This document shows positions 53,054 through 61,122 of a stretch of 64,000 nt of DNA, piece after piece (position 1 is the stretch's first letter; every line of letters starts with the position of its first letter). Location: the NCBI GenBank assembly GCA_964628285.1, contig CAZVNP010000009.1, forward strand, positions 1 through 64,000, given 5' to 3'. The stretch is from JAPLDP01 sp964628285 (GTDB lineage Bacteria > Bacteroidota > Bacteroidia > Bacteroidales > JAGONC01). The notes below the pieces were generated by a model, which did not search any database, was not told the DNA's origin, and saw only the letters and a program-made list of their open reading frames with translations. Both the position numbers and the translations under genes were made by a program.

Positions 53054-53944
53054 ATGAAAGCATTTGTATATCCCGGGCAGGGAGCGCAGTTTCCGGGTAT
53101 GGGTAAAGATCTGTATGATGCCTACGACATGGCACGGAAGTTATTCGAAAAAGCCAACGATATCCTGGGCTTTCGCATAACGGATGTCATGTTTGGCGGT
53201 TCTCCCGACGAATTGAAGCAAACCAGGGTCACACAACCGGCCATCTTTCTTCATTCCGTTGTTCTGACCAGGGTCCTGGGCGGGGTATTCAAACCCGACA
53301 TGGTGGCAGGTCACTCTCTGGGTGAATTCTCGGCGCTGGTGGCTAACAAAACGCTGACGTTTGAGGATGGTCTCAGGCTGGTGGCCAAACGGGCTGAGGC
53401 CATGCAGAAGGCTTGTGACATGGCCCCTTCAACCATGGCCGCCATCCTGGGTCTCGACGACACCACCGTGGAAGATGTCCTTAAAACCGTGAAAGAGGAA
53501 ACGGTAGTCGCCGCCAATTATAACAGCCCGGGGCAGATCGTCATCTCAGGATCGGTGAAAGGTGTTGAGCAGGCCTGTGAGAAGCTGAAGGCGGCGGGAG
53601 CCAAACGTACGCTTATGCTGAATGTGAGCGGGGCTTTCCACTCTCCTTTCATGGAGCCGGCACGCGTGGAACTGGCCAAAGCCATTAACGCAACCACATT
53701 CAGAAACCCCATCTGTCCCGTGTACCAGAATGTCAATGCCCAGTCCGTCACCAATCCCGATCTCATCAAGAATAACCTTATGGCCCAGCTGACTTCACCT
53801 GTCCGCTGGACCCAGCTGGTTCAGAATATGATCGCCGACGGCGCCAAAACATTCGTGGAGGTGGGACCCGGCACCGTGCTGCAGGGTCTGATCCTGAAAG
53901 TCAAGAAAGATGTGGAAGCCTACAGTGCGAAACCCGGCATCTGA
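53054..53944 (+). CDS. fabD: Malonyl-CoA:ACP transacylase
   Basis: The protein has 296 residues. YPGQGAQFPGMGKDLYD opens the fold, the nucleophile Ser is in VAGHSLGEFSAL, and the catalytic His is in SGAFHSPFMEPA. The substrate loop ANYNSPGQIVISG is normal. It loads malonyl groups onto ACP for fatty-acid synthesis. It converges on rfbB. Confidence 0.97.
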   Translation: MKAFVYPGQGAQFPGMGKDLYDAYDMARKLFEKANDILGFRITDVMFGGSPDELKQTRVTQPAIFLHSVVLTRVLGGVFKPDMVAGHSLGEFSALVANKTLTFEDGLRLVAKRAEAMQKACDMAPSTMAAILGLDDTTVEDVLKTVKEETVVAANYNSPGQIVISGSVKGVEQACEKLKAAGAKRTLMLNVSGAFHSPFMEPARVELAKAINATTFRNPICPVYQNVNAQSVTNPDLIKNNLMAQLTSPVRWTQLVQNMIADGAKTFVEVGPGTVLQGLILKVKKDVEAYSAKPGI

Positions 53945-53972
53945 GAGAAAGACCTCTTTTTCATGAGCAGGC

Positions 53973-55028
53973 TCACCGGCGGAAATACTGCTCTTCGTAA
54001 TATTTTCTGTAATCTCCCGACGTCACATCCTGTATCCATTGTTGATGGCCCAGGTACCAGTCCACTGTCATTTCCAGGCCTTTCTCAAAGGTCACCGACG
54101 GTTTCCAGCCCAATTCATTTTGCAGTTTGGAAGAGTCAATGGCATAGCGCAAGTCGTGGCCGGCGCGGTCTTTGACAAATGTGATCAGTTTGGCTGAGGT
54201 GCCCGGAGGCCGTTGCAGCTTGCGGTCCATGATATCGCAGAGCACCCTGACAAGCCTGATATTCTGCCATTCGTTGTTTCCTCCCACGTTATAGGTTTGG
54301 CCGACGCTGCCACGGTGAAAGATCATATCGATGGCCCGGGCATGGTCCTCAACGTAGATCCAGTCCCTGACATTTTCGCCCCTGCCGTAAACAGGAATGG
54401 GCCGGTTAAGGTAAATGTTATTGATAACCAACGGTATCAACTTCTCAGGAAACTGATAAGGCCCATAATTATTAGAGCAGTTCGACAGAACAACGGGCAG
54501 CTGATAGGTATGGAAATGAGCCCTGACCAGATGGTCGGAGGAGGCCTTGGATGCCGAATAGGGGCTGCGCGGATCATAAGCCGTGGTCTCGGTAAAATGA
54601 CCCGTGGCCCCCAGTGAACCATACACCTCATCGGTCGAAATGTGATAAAACCGTTTATCCTGCAAGTTATTTTGCCAATGGTGACTGGCCGCATTAAGCA
54701 TGGTCAGCGTCCCCAGAACATTGGTGACGACAAAGGTCTTCGGCTGCGTAATGGACCGGTCAACATGGGACTCGGCAGCCAGGTGGATGACCCCGTCTAC
54801 ATTTTGCTGTCCAAAGAGACGGTCGATAAAATCCTCATCGGTGATATCACCTTTGATGAACACATAATTCGGTTTGCTCTCAACATCCTTCAGGTTGGCG
54901 AGGTTGCCGGCATAGGTCAGCTTATCGAGGTTGATGATCTTCCTGTCGGGATACCTGTTCACGAACAGCCGCACCACATGCGATCCGATGAATCCCGCAC
55001 CCCCCGTTATTAAAATGGTCTTATACAT
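53973..55028 (-). CDS. rfbB: dTDP-glucose 4,6-dehydratase
   Basis: The protein has 351 residues. The Rossmann motif is GGAGFIGSHVV, the active-site strand YHISTDEVYGSL and YSASKASSDHLV with the catalytic Tyr and Lys. NCSNNYGPYQFPEKLIPL is diagnostic of RmlB. It makes dTDP-4-keto-6-deoxyglucose for dTDP-rhamnose and other deoxysugars. The other rml genes are not next to it. It follows galE after 28 bases. Confidence 0.95.
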   Translation of the reverse strand: MYKTILITGGAGFIGSHVVRLFVNRYPDRKIINLDKLTYAGNLANLKDVESKPNYVFIKGDITDEDFIDRLFGQQNVDGVIHLAAESHVDRSITQPKTFVVTNVLGTLTMLNAASHHWQNNLQDKRFYHISTDEVYGSLGATGHFTETTAYDPRSPYSASKASSDHLVRAHFHTYQLPVVLSNCSNNYGPYQFPEKLIPLVINNIYLNRPIPVYGRGENVRDWIYVEDHARAIDMIFHRGSVGQTYNVGGNNEWQNIRLVRVLCDIMDRKLQRPPGTSAKLITFVKDRAGHDLRYAIDSSKLQNELGWKPSVTFEKGLEMTVDWYLGHQQWIQDVTSGDYRKYYEEQYFRR

Positions 55029-55056
55029 GATTATTTTTGGTTTTCATCTTCTATTT

Positions 55057-56157
55057 CTAACTCTCATTTCCTCCCCCTCTCCCTCCCCCTACTGACGACT
55101 GACGACTGACGACTGACGACTGACGACTGACGACTGCCACCTTCCCCTCCGCCATGGCCTTCTCCCAATTCCATGCTGACAGGACCATATCGTCGAGGTT
55201 TCTCCGTGCTTTCCATCCCAGTTCACTGTTAGCCAGGCCGGTGTCGGCCCATACCTCGGCGACATCCCCGGCACGCCGCTCCACTATTCTATAAGGTAAT
55301 TTGATGCCCGTAACCTTCTCAAACGAACGTATCACCTCCAGCACCGAATAACCGCGGCCCGTACCCAGGTTAAAAACCTCATAGTTTCCTTTGTTACGGT
55401 CTTTCATCAGACGTTGCAAAGCCACCGTGTGGGCGCCGGCCAGATCCATGATGTGGATATAATCCCTGACGGGTGTTCCGTCAGGCGTGTCATAGTCACC
55501 GCCATAAACCCTCAGGTAATCACGTTTTCCTATGGCCGTTTGGGTGAGGTACGGCACCAGGTTATCTGGAATGCCAAGAGGTAACTCGCCTATAAGGGCC
55601 GATTCATGGGCCCCTATCGGATTGAAGTAACGCAGGGCGATCACTTTGATCCTATGAGTGGCGGCGGTGTCGCGAAGGATATCTTCGGATATCTTTTTTG
55701 TGTTGCCGTAAGGCGACATGGCCGGTTTCAGCGGCGTATCCTCCCTGACCGGCAGGGTATCAGGCTGACCGTAAACAGCACATGATGACGAAAACACGAA
55801 AGGGACAATGCCCCTGTCAAGCATGCCATCCAGAAGATTTAGCAGGGAGACGATGTTATTGCGATAATATTTTAACGGGTTGCCCACCGATTCGGGTACT
55901 TTTTTATAGGCTGCAAAATGAATAATCCCCTCAATATCCGTATGCCTGTGAAAAAAATCCTTTGTCTTGTCCCGTTCCGTGAGATCGATCTTTTCAAAGC
56001 CCGGTCTTCTGCCCGTGATCTTTTCAATGCTGTCAATGACTTCAACGAATGAATTCTCGAGGCTGTCGACGATCACCACGTCAAAGCCTGCCGCCTGCAG
56101 CTCGACGACCGTGTGAGAGCCGATGTATCCGGTACCACCCGTGACCAGAATTTTCAT
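55057..56157 (-). CDS. galE: UDP-glucose 4-epimerase with repeat-encoded C-terminal tail
   Basis: The frame codes 366 residues. GGTGYIGSHTVVEL, FSSSCAVYGQPD and the Tyr-Lys pair in YGNTKKISED mark GalE. The recognisable domain ends near residue 337 (NWEKAMAE). The last 29 residues come from a heptanucleotide repeat and a GGA-rich stretch, giving two copies of VVSRQSS then glycines. The tail is not part of the family fold and may be a repeat insertion that moved the stop codon. It interconverts UDP-glucose and UDP-galactose. It leads rfbB. Confidence 0.93.
   Translation of the reverse strand: MKILVTGGTGYIGSHTVVELQAAGFDVVIVDSLENSFVEVIDSIEKITGRRPGFEKIDLTERDKTKDFFHRHTDIEGIIHFAAYKKVPESVGNPLKYYRNNIVSLLNLLDGMLDRGIVPFVFSSSCAVYGQPDTLPVREDTPLKPAMSPYGNTKKISEDILRDTAATHRIKVIALRYFNPIGAHESALIGELPLGIPDNLVPYLTQTAIGKRDYLRVYGGDYDTPDGTPVRDYIHIMDLAGAHTVALQRLMKDRNKGNYEVFNLGTGRGYSVLEVIRSFEKVTGIKLPYRIVERRAGDVAEVWADTGLANSELGWKARRNLDDMVLSAWNWEKAMAEGKVAVVSRQSSVVSRQSSVGGGRGGGNES
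55091..55136. repeat. Heptanucleotide array (ACTGACG)6 inside the 3' end of galE
   Basis: Six exact copies of ACTGACG (55091-55132) plus a partial ACTG. Read from the minus strand they encode the seven-residue repeat VVSRQSS. It is flanked by a C/T-rich run before the stop. Confidence 0.92.
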
Positions 56158-56208
56158 TTAAGCCGATATATTTAAAATTATCACTGATGTAATACCGTTT
56201 ATGCGATC

Positions 56209-57174
56209 TTACCTTGTTTTCTTCAGAAACGGATGAAAATCCCCTTTCATGCCGGCGGTGCCGGCATGGCGTATCTCATGAACGACCCGTATGCCGGCTT
56301 TGGCATCCTTTATCCTGAAACCTTCACCGGCCATGATCTTCCTGTAGCTGACGGTATGCAGGTCGGTAAAACCCTGGCTGAATTCAAGCTCCCTGCCGTC
56401 GACGGTGATGGAGCGGTAAGTGCGCTGGCATTCATTTTTGGCATTCCCCGGCAGCATGTCGCCATCGAGGCTTAAGAACCACCTCACATGTGCCTTCTTC
56501 AACTCAAGCAATCCGGCCAGGGTGCTCACCGAAGAATAATGTACCTCACTCCGGACCGGCTCTCCGAAAATATCAATCAGGACATCGAAGAAATGGATAC
56601 CGATGTTCGTGGCTATGCCACCCGACTTATTGATGTCGCCTTTCCAGGACCGGTAGTACCAGTTGCCCCTACTGGTGATATATGTCAGTACCACATCATG
56701 TTTTCCTGCGGTGTTGTTTTCCGCTATCTCTTTTTTAAGGGCCGCGATGACAGGATGCAGGCGCAGCTGCAGGATGACGAAAACATCTTTGCCGGTTTCT
56801 CTTTCAATCTCTTCCAGGGCGTCGGCATTCCAGGGGTTGAGGACAAGGGGTTTCTCGCAAATGGCGTGGGCCTGGTTACGTAAAGCCAGCCTGATGTGAG
56901 CATCGTGAAGATAGTTCGGTGAGCAGATGCTGACGTAGTGCACCTTTTTATCACCCTGCCGGCGCAGCTTGTCAAGATGGCGGTCGAAACGCTCCGTCTC
57001 GGTGAAAAAATCGGCATGGGGAAAATAATTGTCGATGATCCCGACACTATCGCACGGATCCAGGATCACAACGATCTCATGGCCGACATCGCTGATGGCC
57101 TTCATGTGGCGTGGTGCGATGAATCCGGCTGCGCCGATGAGGGCAAAATTCATCTTTGTGGAATGACCGTTCAT
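56209..57174 (-). CDS. wbpB: WbpB/WlbA-type nucleotide-sugar 3-dehydrogenase
   Basis: The protein has 321 residues. It is a Gfo/Idh/MocA oxidoreductase; NFALIGAAGFIAPRHMKAI, CSPNYLHDAHIRLALRN, CEKPLVLNP and SGGIATNIGIHFFDVLIDIFG match WlbA/WbpB. It oxidises the 3-OH of UDP-GlcNAcA as the first step toward UDP-2,3-diacetamido-uronic acids. The ATG at 57174 overlaps the wbpD stop as ATGA, suggesting coupling; ATG 57153 (MNFALIG) is the alternative. It ends the wbpE-D-B run. Confidence 0.9.
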   Translation of the reverse strand: MNGHSTKMNFALIGAAGFIAPRHMKAISDVGHEIVVILDPCDSVGIIDNYFPHADFFTETERFDRHLDKLRRQGDKKVHYVSICSPNYLHDAHIRLALRNQAHAICEKPLVLNPWNADALEEIERETGKDVFVILQLRLHPVIAALKKEIAENNTAGKHDVVLTYITSRGNWYYRSWKGDINKSGGIATNIGIHFFDVLIDIFGEPVRSEVHYSSVSTLAGLLELKKAHVRWFLSLDGDMLPGNAKNECQRTYRSITVDGRELEFSQGFTDLHTVSYRKIMAGEGFRIKDAKAGIRVVHEIRHAGTAGMKGDFHPFLKKTR

Positions 57175-57758
57175 GTCGTGACGATATTTTTCCTGACTCT
57201 GTTGTTTCTCAGGACATAAATTTCATGACTCTCGGGGCAGCGTGCCATGCCATTCCTATCAAACTGAAGGCGGTGACCATATTCACTCATCCATCCGGTC
57301 TGACGTGCCGGGTTGCCCACCACCAGGGCATAAGGCGGCACAGGATGTGTCACCACGCTGCCGGCGGCGACAAAAGCATACTCCCCGATCTCATTGCCGC
57401 AGATGATGGTCGCATTGGCACCGATGGTGGCTCCCTTGCGAACAATCGTCGCGATGTACTTTCCCTTTCGCACCACCGCACTCCGCGGATTGGGGATATT
57501 GGTAAAGACAGCGGAAGGGCCGAGGAATACATCGTCCTCGCATATCACCCCCGAATACACCGACACGTTATTCTGCACCTTCACATTATTGCCCAGAGTT
57601 ACCCCTGTGGCGATCATGACATTCTGTCCTATCACGCATCCCTTGCCGATGACGCTGCCGCTCATGATGTGCGCAAAATGCCATATCCTGGTCCCCTCGC
57701 CTATCGTGCACCCCTCGTCAATAACGGCCGTTTCGTGATGATAATAGCTTTCTTTCAT
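57171..57758 (-). CDS. wbpD: WbpD/WlbB-type nucleotide-sugar N-acetyltransferase
   Basis: From ATG 57758 the protein has 195 residues. It is a left-handed beta-helix with hexapeptide repeats (IGEGTRIWHFAHIM, VIGKGCVIGQNVMI, VKVQNNVSVYSG) and the acceptor region CEDDVFLGPSAVFTNIPNPR. NPARQTGWMSEYGHRL is typical of the family. It acetylates the 3-amino group made by WbpE. Starts at 57776 and 57818 are also open; 57758 lies four bases after the wbpE stop and fits the domain best. Confidence 0.9.
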   Translation of the reverse strand: MKESYYHHETAVIDEGCTIGEGTRIWHFAHIMSGSVIGKGCVIGQNVMIATGVTLGNNVKVQNNVSVYSGVICEDDVFLGPSAVFTNIPNPRSAVVRKGKYIATIVRKGATIGANATIICGNEIGEYAFVAAGSVVTHPVPPYALVVGNPARQTGWMSEYGHRLQFDRNGMARCPESHEIYVLRNNRVRKNIVTT

Positions 57759-57762
57759 GATA

Positions 57763-58893
57763 TTATTTACTGACATATTCGAGTACAGCAGCGGTGATGT
57801 ATGCCATCTGTCCTTCATCGAGCTCCGTGTGCATCGGTAAGGAAAGAACCGACCGGCACAACATCTCCGTCACGGGGAAGTCACCCTGCCTGTAGCGTTC
57901 ATCTCTGTAAGCTTTTTGCATATGCAAAGGTACGGGATAATAGATCATGGCGGGTATGTGCTTAGAATGAAGATAATTGACCAACCCGTCACGGTCGGTG
58001 TCAACGGTGACCAGCGTGTATTGATGAAAGACATGCGTTGAAAGGTTCGAGCGCACCGGTATCTTCAATTTGTGTGAGCCGGCGAAAGACCGGTCATAAT
58101 AAGCTGCTGCCCGCCGGCGCCGTGATACAAAATCATCCAGATGCCTTAATTTGACGTTCAGAATGGCAGCCTGCAGGCTGTCGAGACGCGAATTGACGCC
58201 GACCAGGTCGTGATGGTACCTGGTGACCATCCCGTGATTGACGATAGCCCTCATCTTACCGGCCAGCTCATCGTCATTGGTGAAGATGGCACCGCCGTCA
58301 CCATAAGCACCGAGGTTCTTCGACGGGAAGAACGACATGCAGCCCGTGTCACCCATGGTGCCTGCCTTCACCTTATGACCATCCCTGTAAATGTAATCGG
58401 CCCCAATGGCCTGACAGGCATCCTCGATGATGTAAAGACCATGCTCCCCGGCGATACCGGCGATCGCTTCCATATCCGCGCATTGCCCGAAAAGATGAAC
58501 GGGTACAATGGCTTTCGTCCTGGGCGTGATCGCTTTCCGTATGGTCGCAGGATCGATATTGAACGTGCCGGGATCGACATCGACCAGGACAGGTGTCAGA
58601 TGCAGCAGGGCAATGACTTCTGCCGTTGCAATGAAAGTGAAAGAAGCAGTAATGACCTCGTCACCGGGTTTCAGACCCAGTGCCATCGTGGAGACCTGCA
58701 AGGCATCGGTACCGTTGCCACAGGGGATGACATGCCTCACCCCCAGGTACTTCTCGAGGTTACCCTGAAAGGCGGCGACCGCCGGCCCGTTTATAAATGC
58801 AGTGGAATCGATCACTTGCTGTATGGCTTCGTCCACTTCCGCTTTTATCCTTTCATACTGCCCCCTGAGGTCGACCATCCGTATCTCTTTCAT
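57763..58893 (-). CDS. wbpE: WbpE/WlbC-type PLP aminotransferase
   Basis: The protein has 376 residues of the DegT/DnrJ/EryC1/StrS class. MVDLRGQYERIKAEVDEAIQ, HVIPCGNGTDALQVSTMAL, DACQAIGADY and the PLP lysine in FFPSKNLGAYGDGGA are visible, as is the C-terminal HVFHQYTLV. It transaminates the 3-keto sugar from WbpB. It is the first gene of the run, with an exact -7 element TATTTTTG upstream. With wbpD and wbpB it forms the 2,3-diamino-uronic-acid pathway, whose dehydrogenase to UDP-GlcNAcA is not in the window. Confidence 0.92.
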   Translation of the reverse strand: MKEIRMVDLRGQYERIKAEVDEAIQQVIDSTAFINGPAVAAFQGNLEKYLGVRHVIPCGNGTDALQVSTMALGLKPGDEVITASFTFIATAEVIALLHLTPVLVDVDPGTFNIDPATIRKAITPRTKAIVPVHLFGQCADMEAIAGIAGEHGLYIIEDACQAIGADYIYRDGHKVKAGTMGDTGCMSFFPSKNLGAYGDGGAIFTNDDELAGKMRAIVNHGMVTRYHHDLVGVNSRLDSLQAAILNVKLRHLDDFVSRRRRAAAYYDRSFAGSHKLKIPVRSNLSTHVFHQYTLVTVDTDRDGLVNYLHSKHIPAMIYYPVPLHMQKAYRDERYRQGDFPVTEMLCRSVLSLPMHTELDEGQMAYITAAVLEYVSK

Positions 58894-58950
58894 ATTCTGA
58901 CATTTGTTTTATCAAAACTGGAAACCGGCTCAATTATTATTTAAAAAGCT

Positions 58951-58958
58951 CAAAAATA
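58951..58958 (-). promoter_or_regulatory. -7 element (TATTTTTG) upstream of wbpE
   Basis: An exact TAnnTTTG match on the minus strand, 58 bases before the wbpE ATG. Confidence 0.4.
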
Positions 58959-59031
58959 GCAATAAAAAATAGCATATTGCTCCCCTGGGGATATTATCCT
59001 GCCGTTAAACCGGTAAATTGGATTATATTGT

Positions 59032-59039
59032 TAACTTTG
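59032..59039 (+). promoter_or_regulatory. -7 element (TAACTTTG) before the putative barrel-protein gene
   Basis: An exact TAnnTTTG match 23 bases before the ATG at 59062. The -33 element is unclear. Confidence 0.4.
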
Positions 59040-59061
59040 CCGGGACTCTCAGCAGATATGC

Positions 59062-59817
59062 ATGAAACATATCACACTCCTGATCCTGGCGGTTTTCTTT
59101 TCGCTTCGCGTTCTTTCACAGGACGATGCCGGTGAAAAAGCCCTCACGGTGCCACTGCTCTCGGCTAATTTTACCGTTGAGGTCCCCGGGGCAGATATGG
59201 CCGTTCAGTTTGGAACAGGTTTTACCGTCGGGGGCGCATTTCAAATTAAAACAAAGAAAAATATATTGTTCGGTGTTGAGGGTAACCTGCTCTTCGGCGG
59301 TCATGTGAAAAACCAGGATGCCATACTGGCAGACATCTCCACAAAGGATGGCTTTGTCATCGCATCCTCGGGATACTATGCCGATATTTTTTATGAAGAA
59401 CGGGGGTTGTCAGCTTTCGTGAAAATAGGTAAAATTGTTCCCCTTAACCGGCAGAATCCGAATTCCGGATTGTTTCTCACCCTTGGACCGGGATACCTGC
59501 GGCATAAAATAAGGTTTGACAATAACGATAACATTGCACCCCAAATCATCGGTGAATATAAAAAAGGTTATGACAAGCTGAAAGGCGGTTTTGCCCTCAG
59601 CGAAAACATCGGCTATTTTTATCTGGGGAAAAGCCATTATTTTAACTTCCAGGCCGGCTTCGAATTCATGCAAGCCTGGACCAAGGCACTGAGAAGCTAT
59701 GATTTCAACCTGCGGCGCAAGGATACTTCGCGGTATCTTGACCTGTTTTATGGTATCAGGGTGGGATGGATGATCCCCCTCAATAAAAAAACTTCCAGTA
59801 AATATTATTATTTCTGA
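59062..59817 (+). CDS. Putative outer-membrane beta-barrel protein, function unknown
   Basis: The protein has 251 residues with a signal peptide (LLILAVFFSLRVLSQ). The rest alternates short polar and aromatic strands (AVQFGTGFTVGGAFQIKTKK, FLTLGPGYLRHKIRF, NIGYFYLGKSHYFNFQAGF) and ends in aromatic residues (KYYYF), as barrel proteins do. I recognise no family by name. Its place next to waaA, with a 51-base gap, makes an envelope role plausible. Confidence 0.75.
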   Translation: MKHITLLILAVFFSLRVLSQDDAGEKALTVPLLSANFTVEVPGADMAVQFGTGFTVGGAFQIKTKKNILFGVEGNLLFGGHVKNQDAILADISTKDGFVIASSGYYADIFYEERGLSAFVKIGKIVPLNRQNPNSGLFLTLGPGYLRHKIRFDNNDNIAPQIIGEYKKGYDKLKGGFALSENIGYFYLGKSHYFNFQAGFEFMQAWTKALRSYDFNLRRKDTSRYLDLFYGIRVGWMIPLNKKTSSKYYYF

Positions 59818-59868
59818 ACCGGTTAAATAAGTGATCAAACATCCTTCCGCAGTCAAATTTTCGGGTTC

Positions 59869-61122
59869 ATGCGATGGCTCTATAATATAGGAATATCCAT
59901 TTACTACGGCATGATCGTCTTGGTTTCGCCGGTCAATCTCAAGGCCAGGAAATGGCTCCGGGGACGCCGCGACCAGACCGGCCGTCTGTTACAGATGACG
60001 GGCCATGACAAGGTGGTGTGGATGCACTGCGCCTCTCTCGGTGAATTTGAGCAGGGGCGTCCTTTTCTTGAGTCCTTCCGCAAGCAATATCCTGAATACA
60101 GGGTTCTCCTCACCTTCTTCTCACCGTCAGGTTACGAGGTCAGAAAAAATTACCCGGGGGCCGATGACATTCTTTACCTCCCGCATGATTCAGCGAAAAA
60201 CGCCAGACAGTTCGTCAGGCTGATCAATCCCACAATGGTCTTTTTCGTCAAGTATGAATACTGGTTTAATTACATCAATGTTTTACACGAAAAAAACATT
60301 CCGGTATACCTTCTTTCGGCTATTTTCAGGCATGGACATATCTTTTTCCGTTGGTATGGCCGTTGGTTCAGACGCCAGCTTGACAAGATCACCTTTTTCT
60401 TTGTACAGAATCAATCTTCCCTCAATCTGTTGAACCAAGCGGGTATATCAAATGCGATGATCACCGGCGATACGCGCTTCGACAGGGTATGGCAAATCAC
60501 CCATGAGCCGGTATCTTTCCCCCTGATAGAAGCCTTCATCCAGCAAAACCATATCCTCGTTGCCGGCAGCACTTGGCCCGCTGATGAGGAGAAGTTGCTG
60601 CCCCTGATGAATGAGAACAATGAGGGGTTGAAATTTGTTATAGTTCCGCATGAGATAACGGAGAAGGGTATGACGACGCTGATGGGTAGTATAGGGGTGA
60701 ATGCGGTCAGGTATTCGAAGGCGACCGCGGAGGAAGCCGAAAAAGCCTCCGTGATGATCATTGATACGGTGGGGATGCTGTCGCATATTTACCGTTATGC
60801 CACAATTGCATATATCGGCGGGGGATTCGGCAGAGGCATACATAACATCCTTGAAGCCGTTGTTTATGGTATACCCGTTATTTTCGGGCCCCGTTATCAT
60901 AAATTCCGTGAGGCAACCGACCTCATTGCATCCAACGGTGCTTTTGTCATTGAAAACAGCCGGCAGTTGTATACCAAAGTCTTCAAACTGCTCGATGATG
61001 ATGCCTTTCTGGCATCATGTGCCGTTCAAAACCGTCTGTATGTCGAGAATAACAAGGGTGCCACCGCCATGATCCTCACCAAAATCTCGGATGACATCAA
61101 CCCAATAAAAACACAACCATGA
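59869..61122 (+). CDS. waaA: 3-deoxy-D-manno-octulosonic acid (Kdo) transferase
   Basis: The protein has 417 residues with an N-terminal membrane anchor (YNIGISIYYGMIVLVSPV). GT30 motifs include WMHCASLGEFEQGRPF, LLTFFSPSGYEV, YLLSAIFR, ITGDTRFDRV and YIGGGFGRGIHNILEAVVYG. It adds Kdo from CMP-Kdo to lipid A. The aminopeptidase gene overlaps its end by four bases (ATGA). Confidence 0.96.
   Translation: MRWLYNIGISIYYGMIVLVSPVNLKARKWLRGRRDQTGRLLQMTGHDKVVWMHCASLGEFEQGRPFLESFRKQYPEYRVLLTFFSPSGYEVRKNYPGADDILYLPHDSAKNARQFVRLINPTMVFFVKYEYWFNYINVLHEKNIPVYLLSAIFRHGHIFFRWYGRWFRRQLDKITFFFVQNQSSLNLLNQAGISNAMITGDTRFDRVWQITHEPVSFPLIEAFIQQNHILVAGSTWPADEEKLLPLMNENNEGLKFVIVPHEITEKGMTTLMGSIGVNAVRYSKATAEEAEKASVMIIDTVGMLSHIYRYATIAYIGGGFGRGIHNILEAVVYGIPVIFGPRYHKFREATDLIASNGAFVIENSRQLYTKVFKLLDDDAFLASCAVQNRLYVENNKGATAMILTKISDDINPIKTQP

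Noticed and set aside
55089..55137. Short direct repeats taken as a possible CRISPR array
   Set aside because: Units are 7 bases with no spacers, and there are no cas genes.
55057..55143. GalE C-terminal tail as a functional domain
   Set aside because: It is low-complexity sequence made by a heptanucleotide array and a GGA-rich run, outside the GalE fold.
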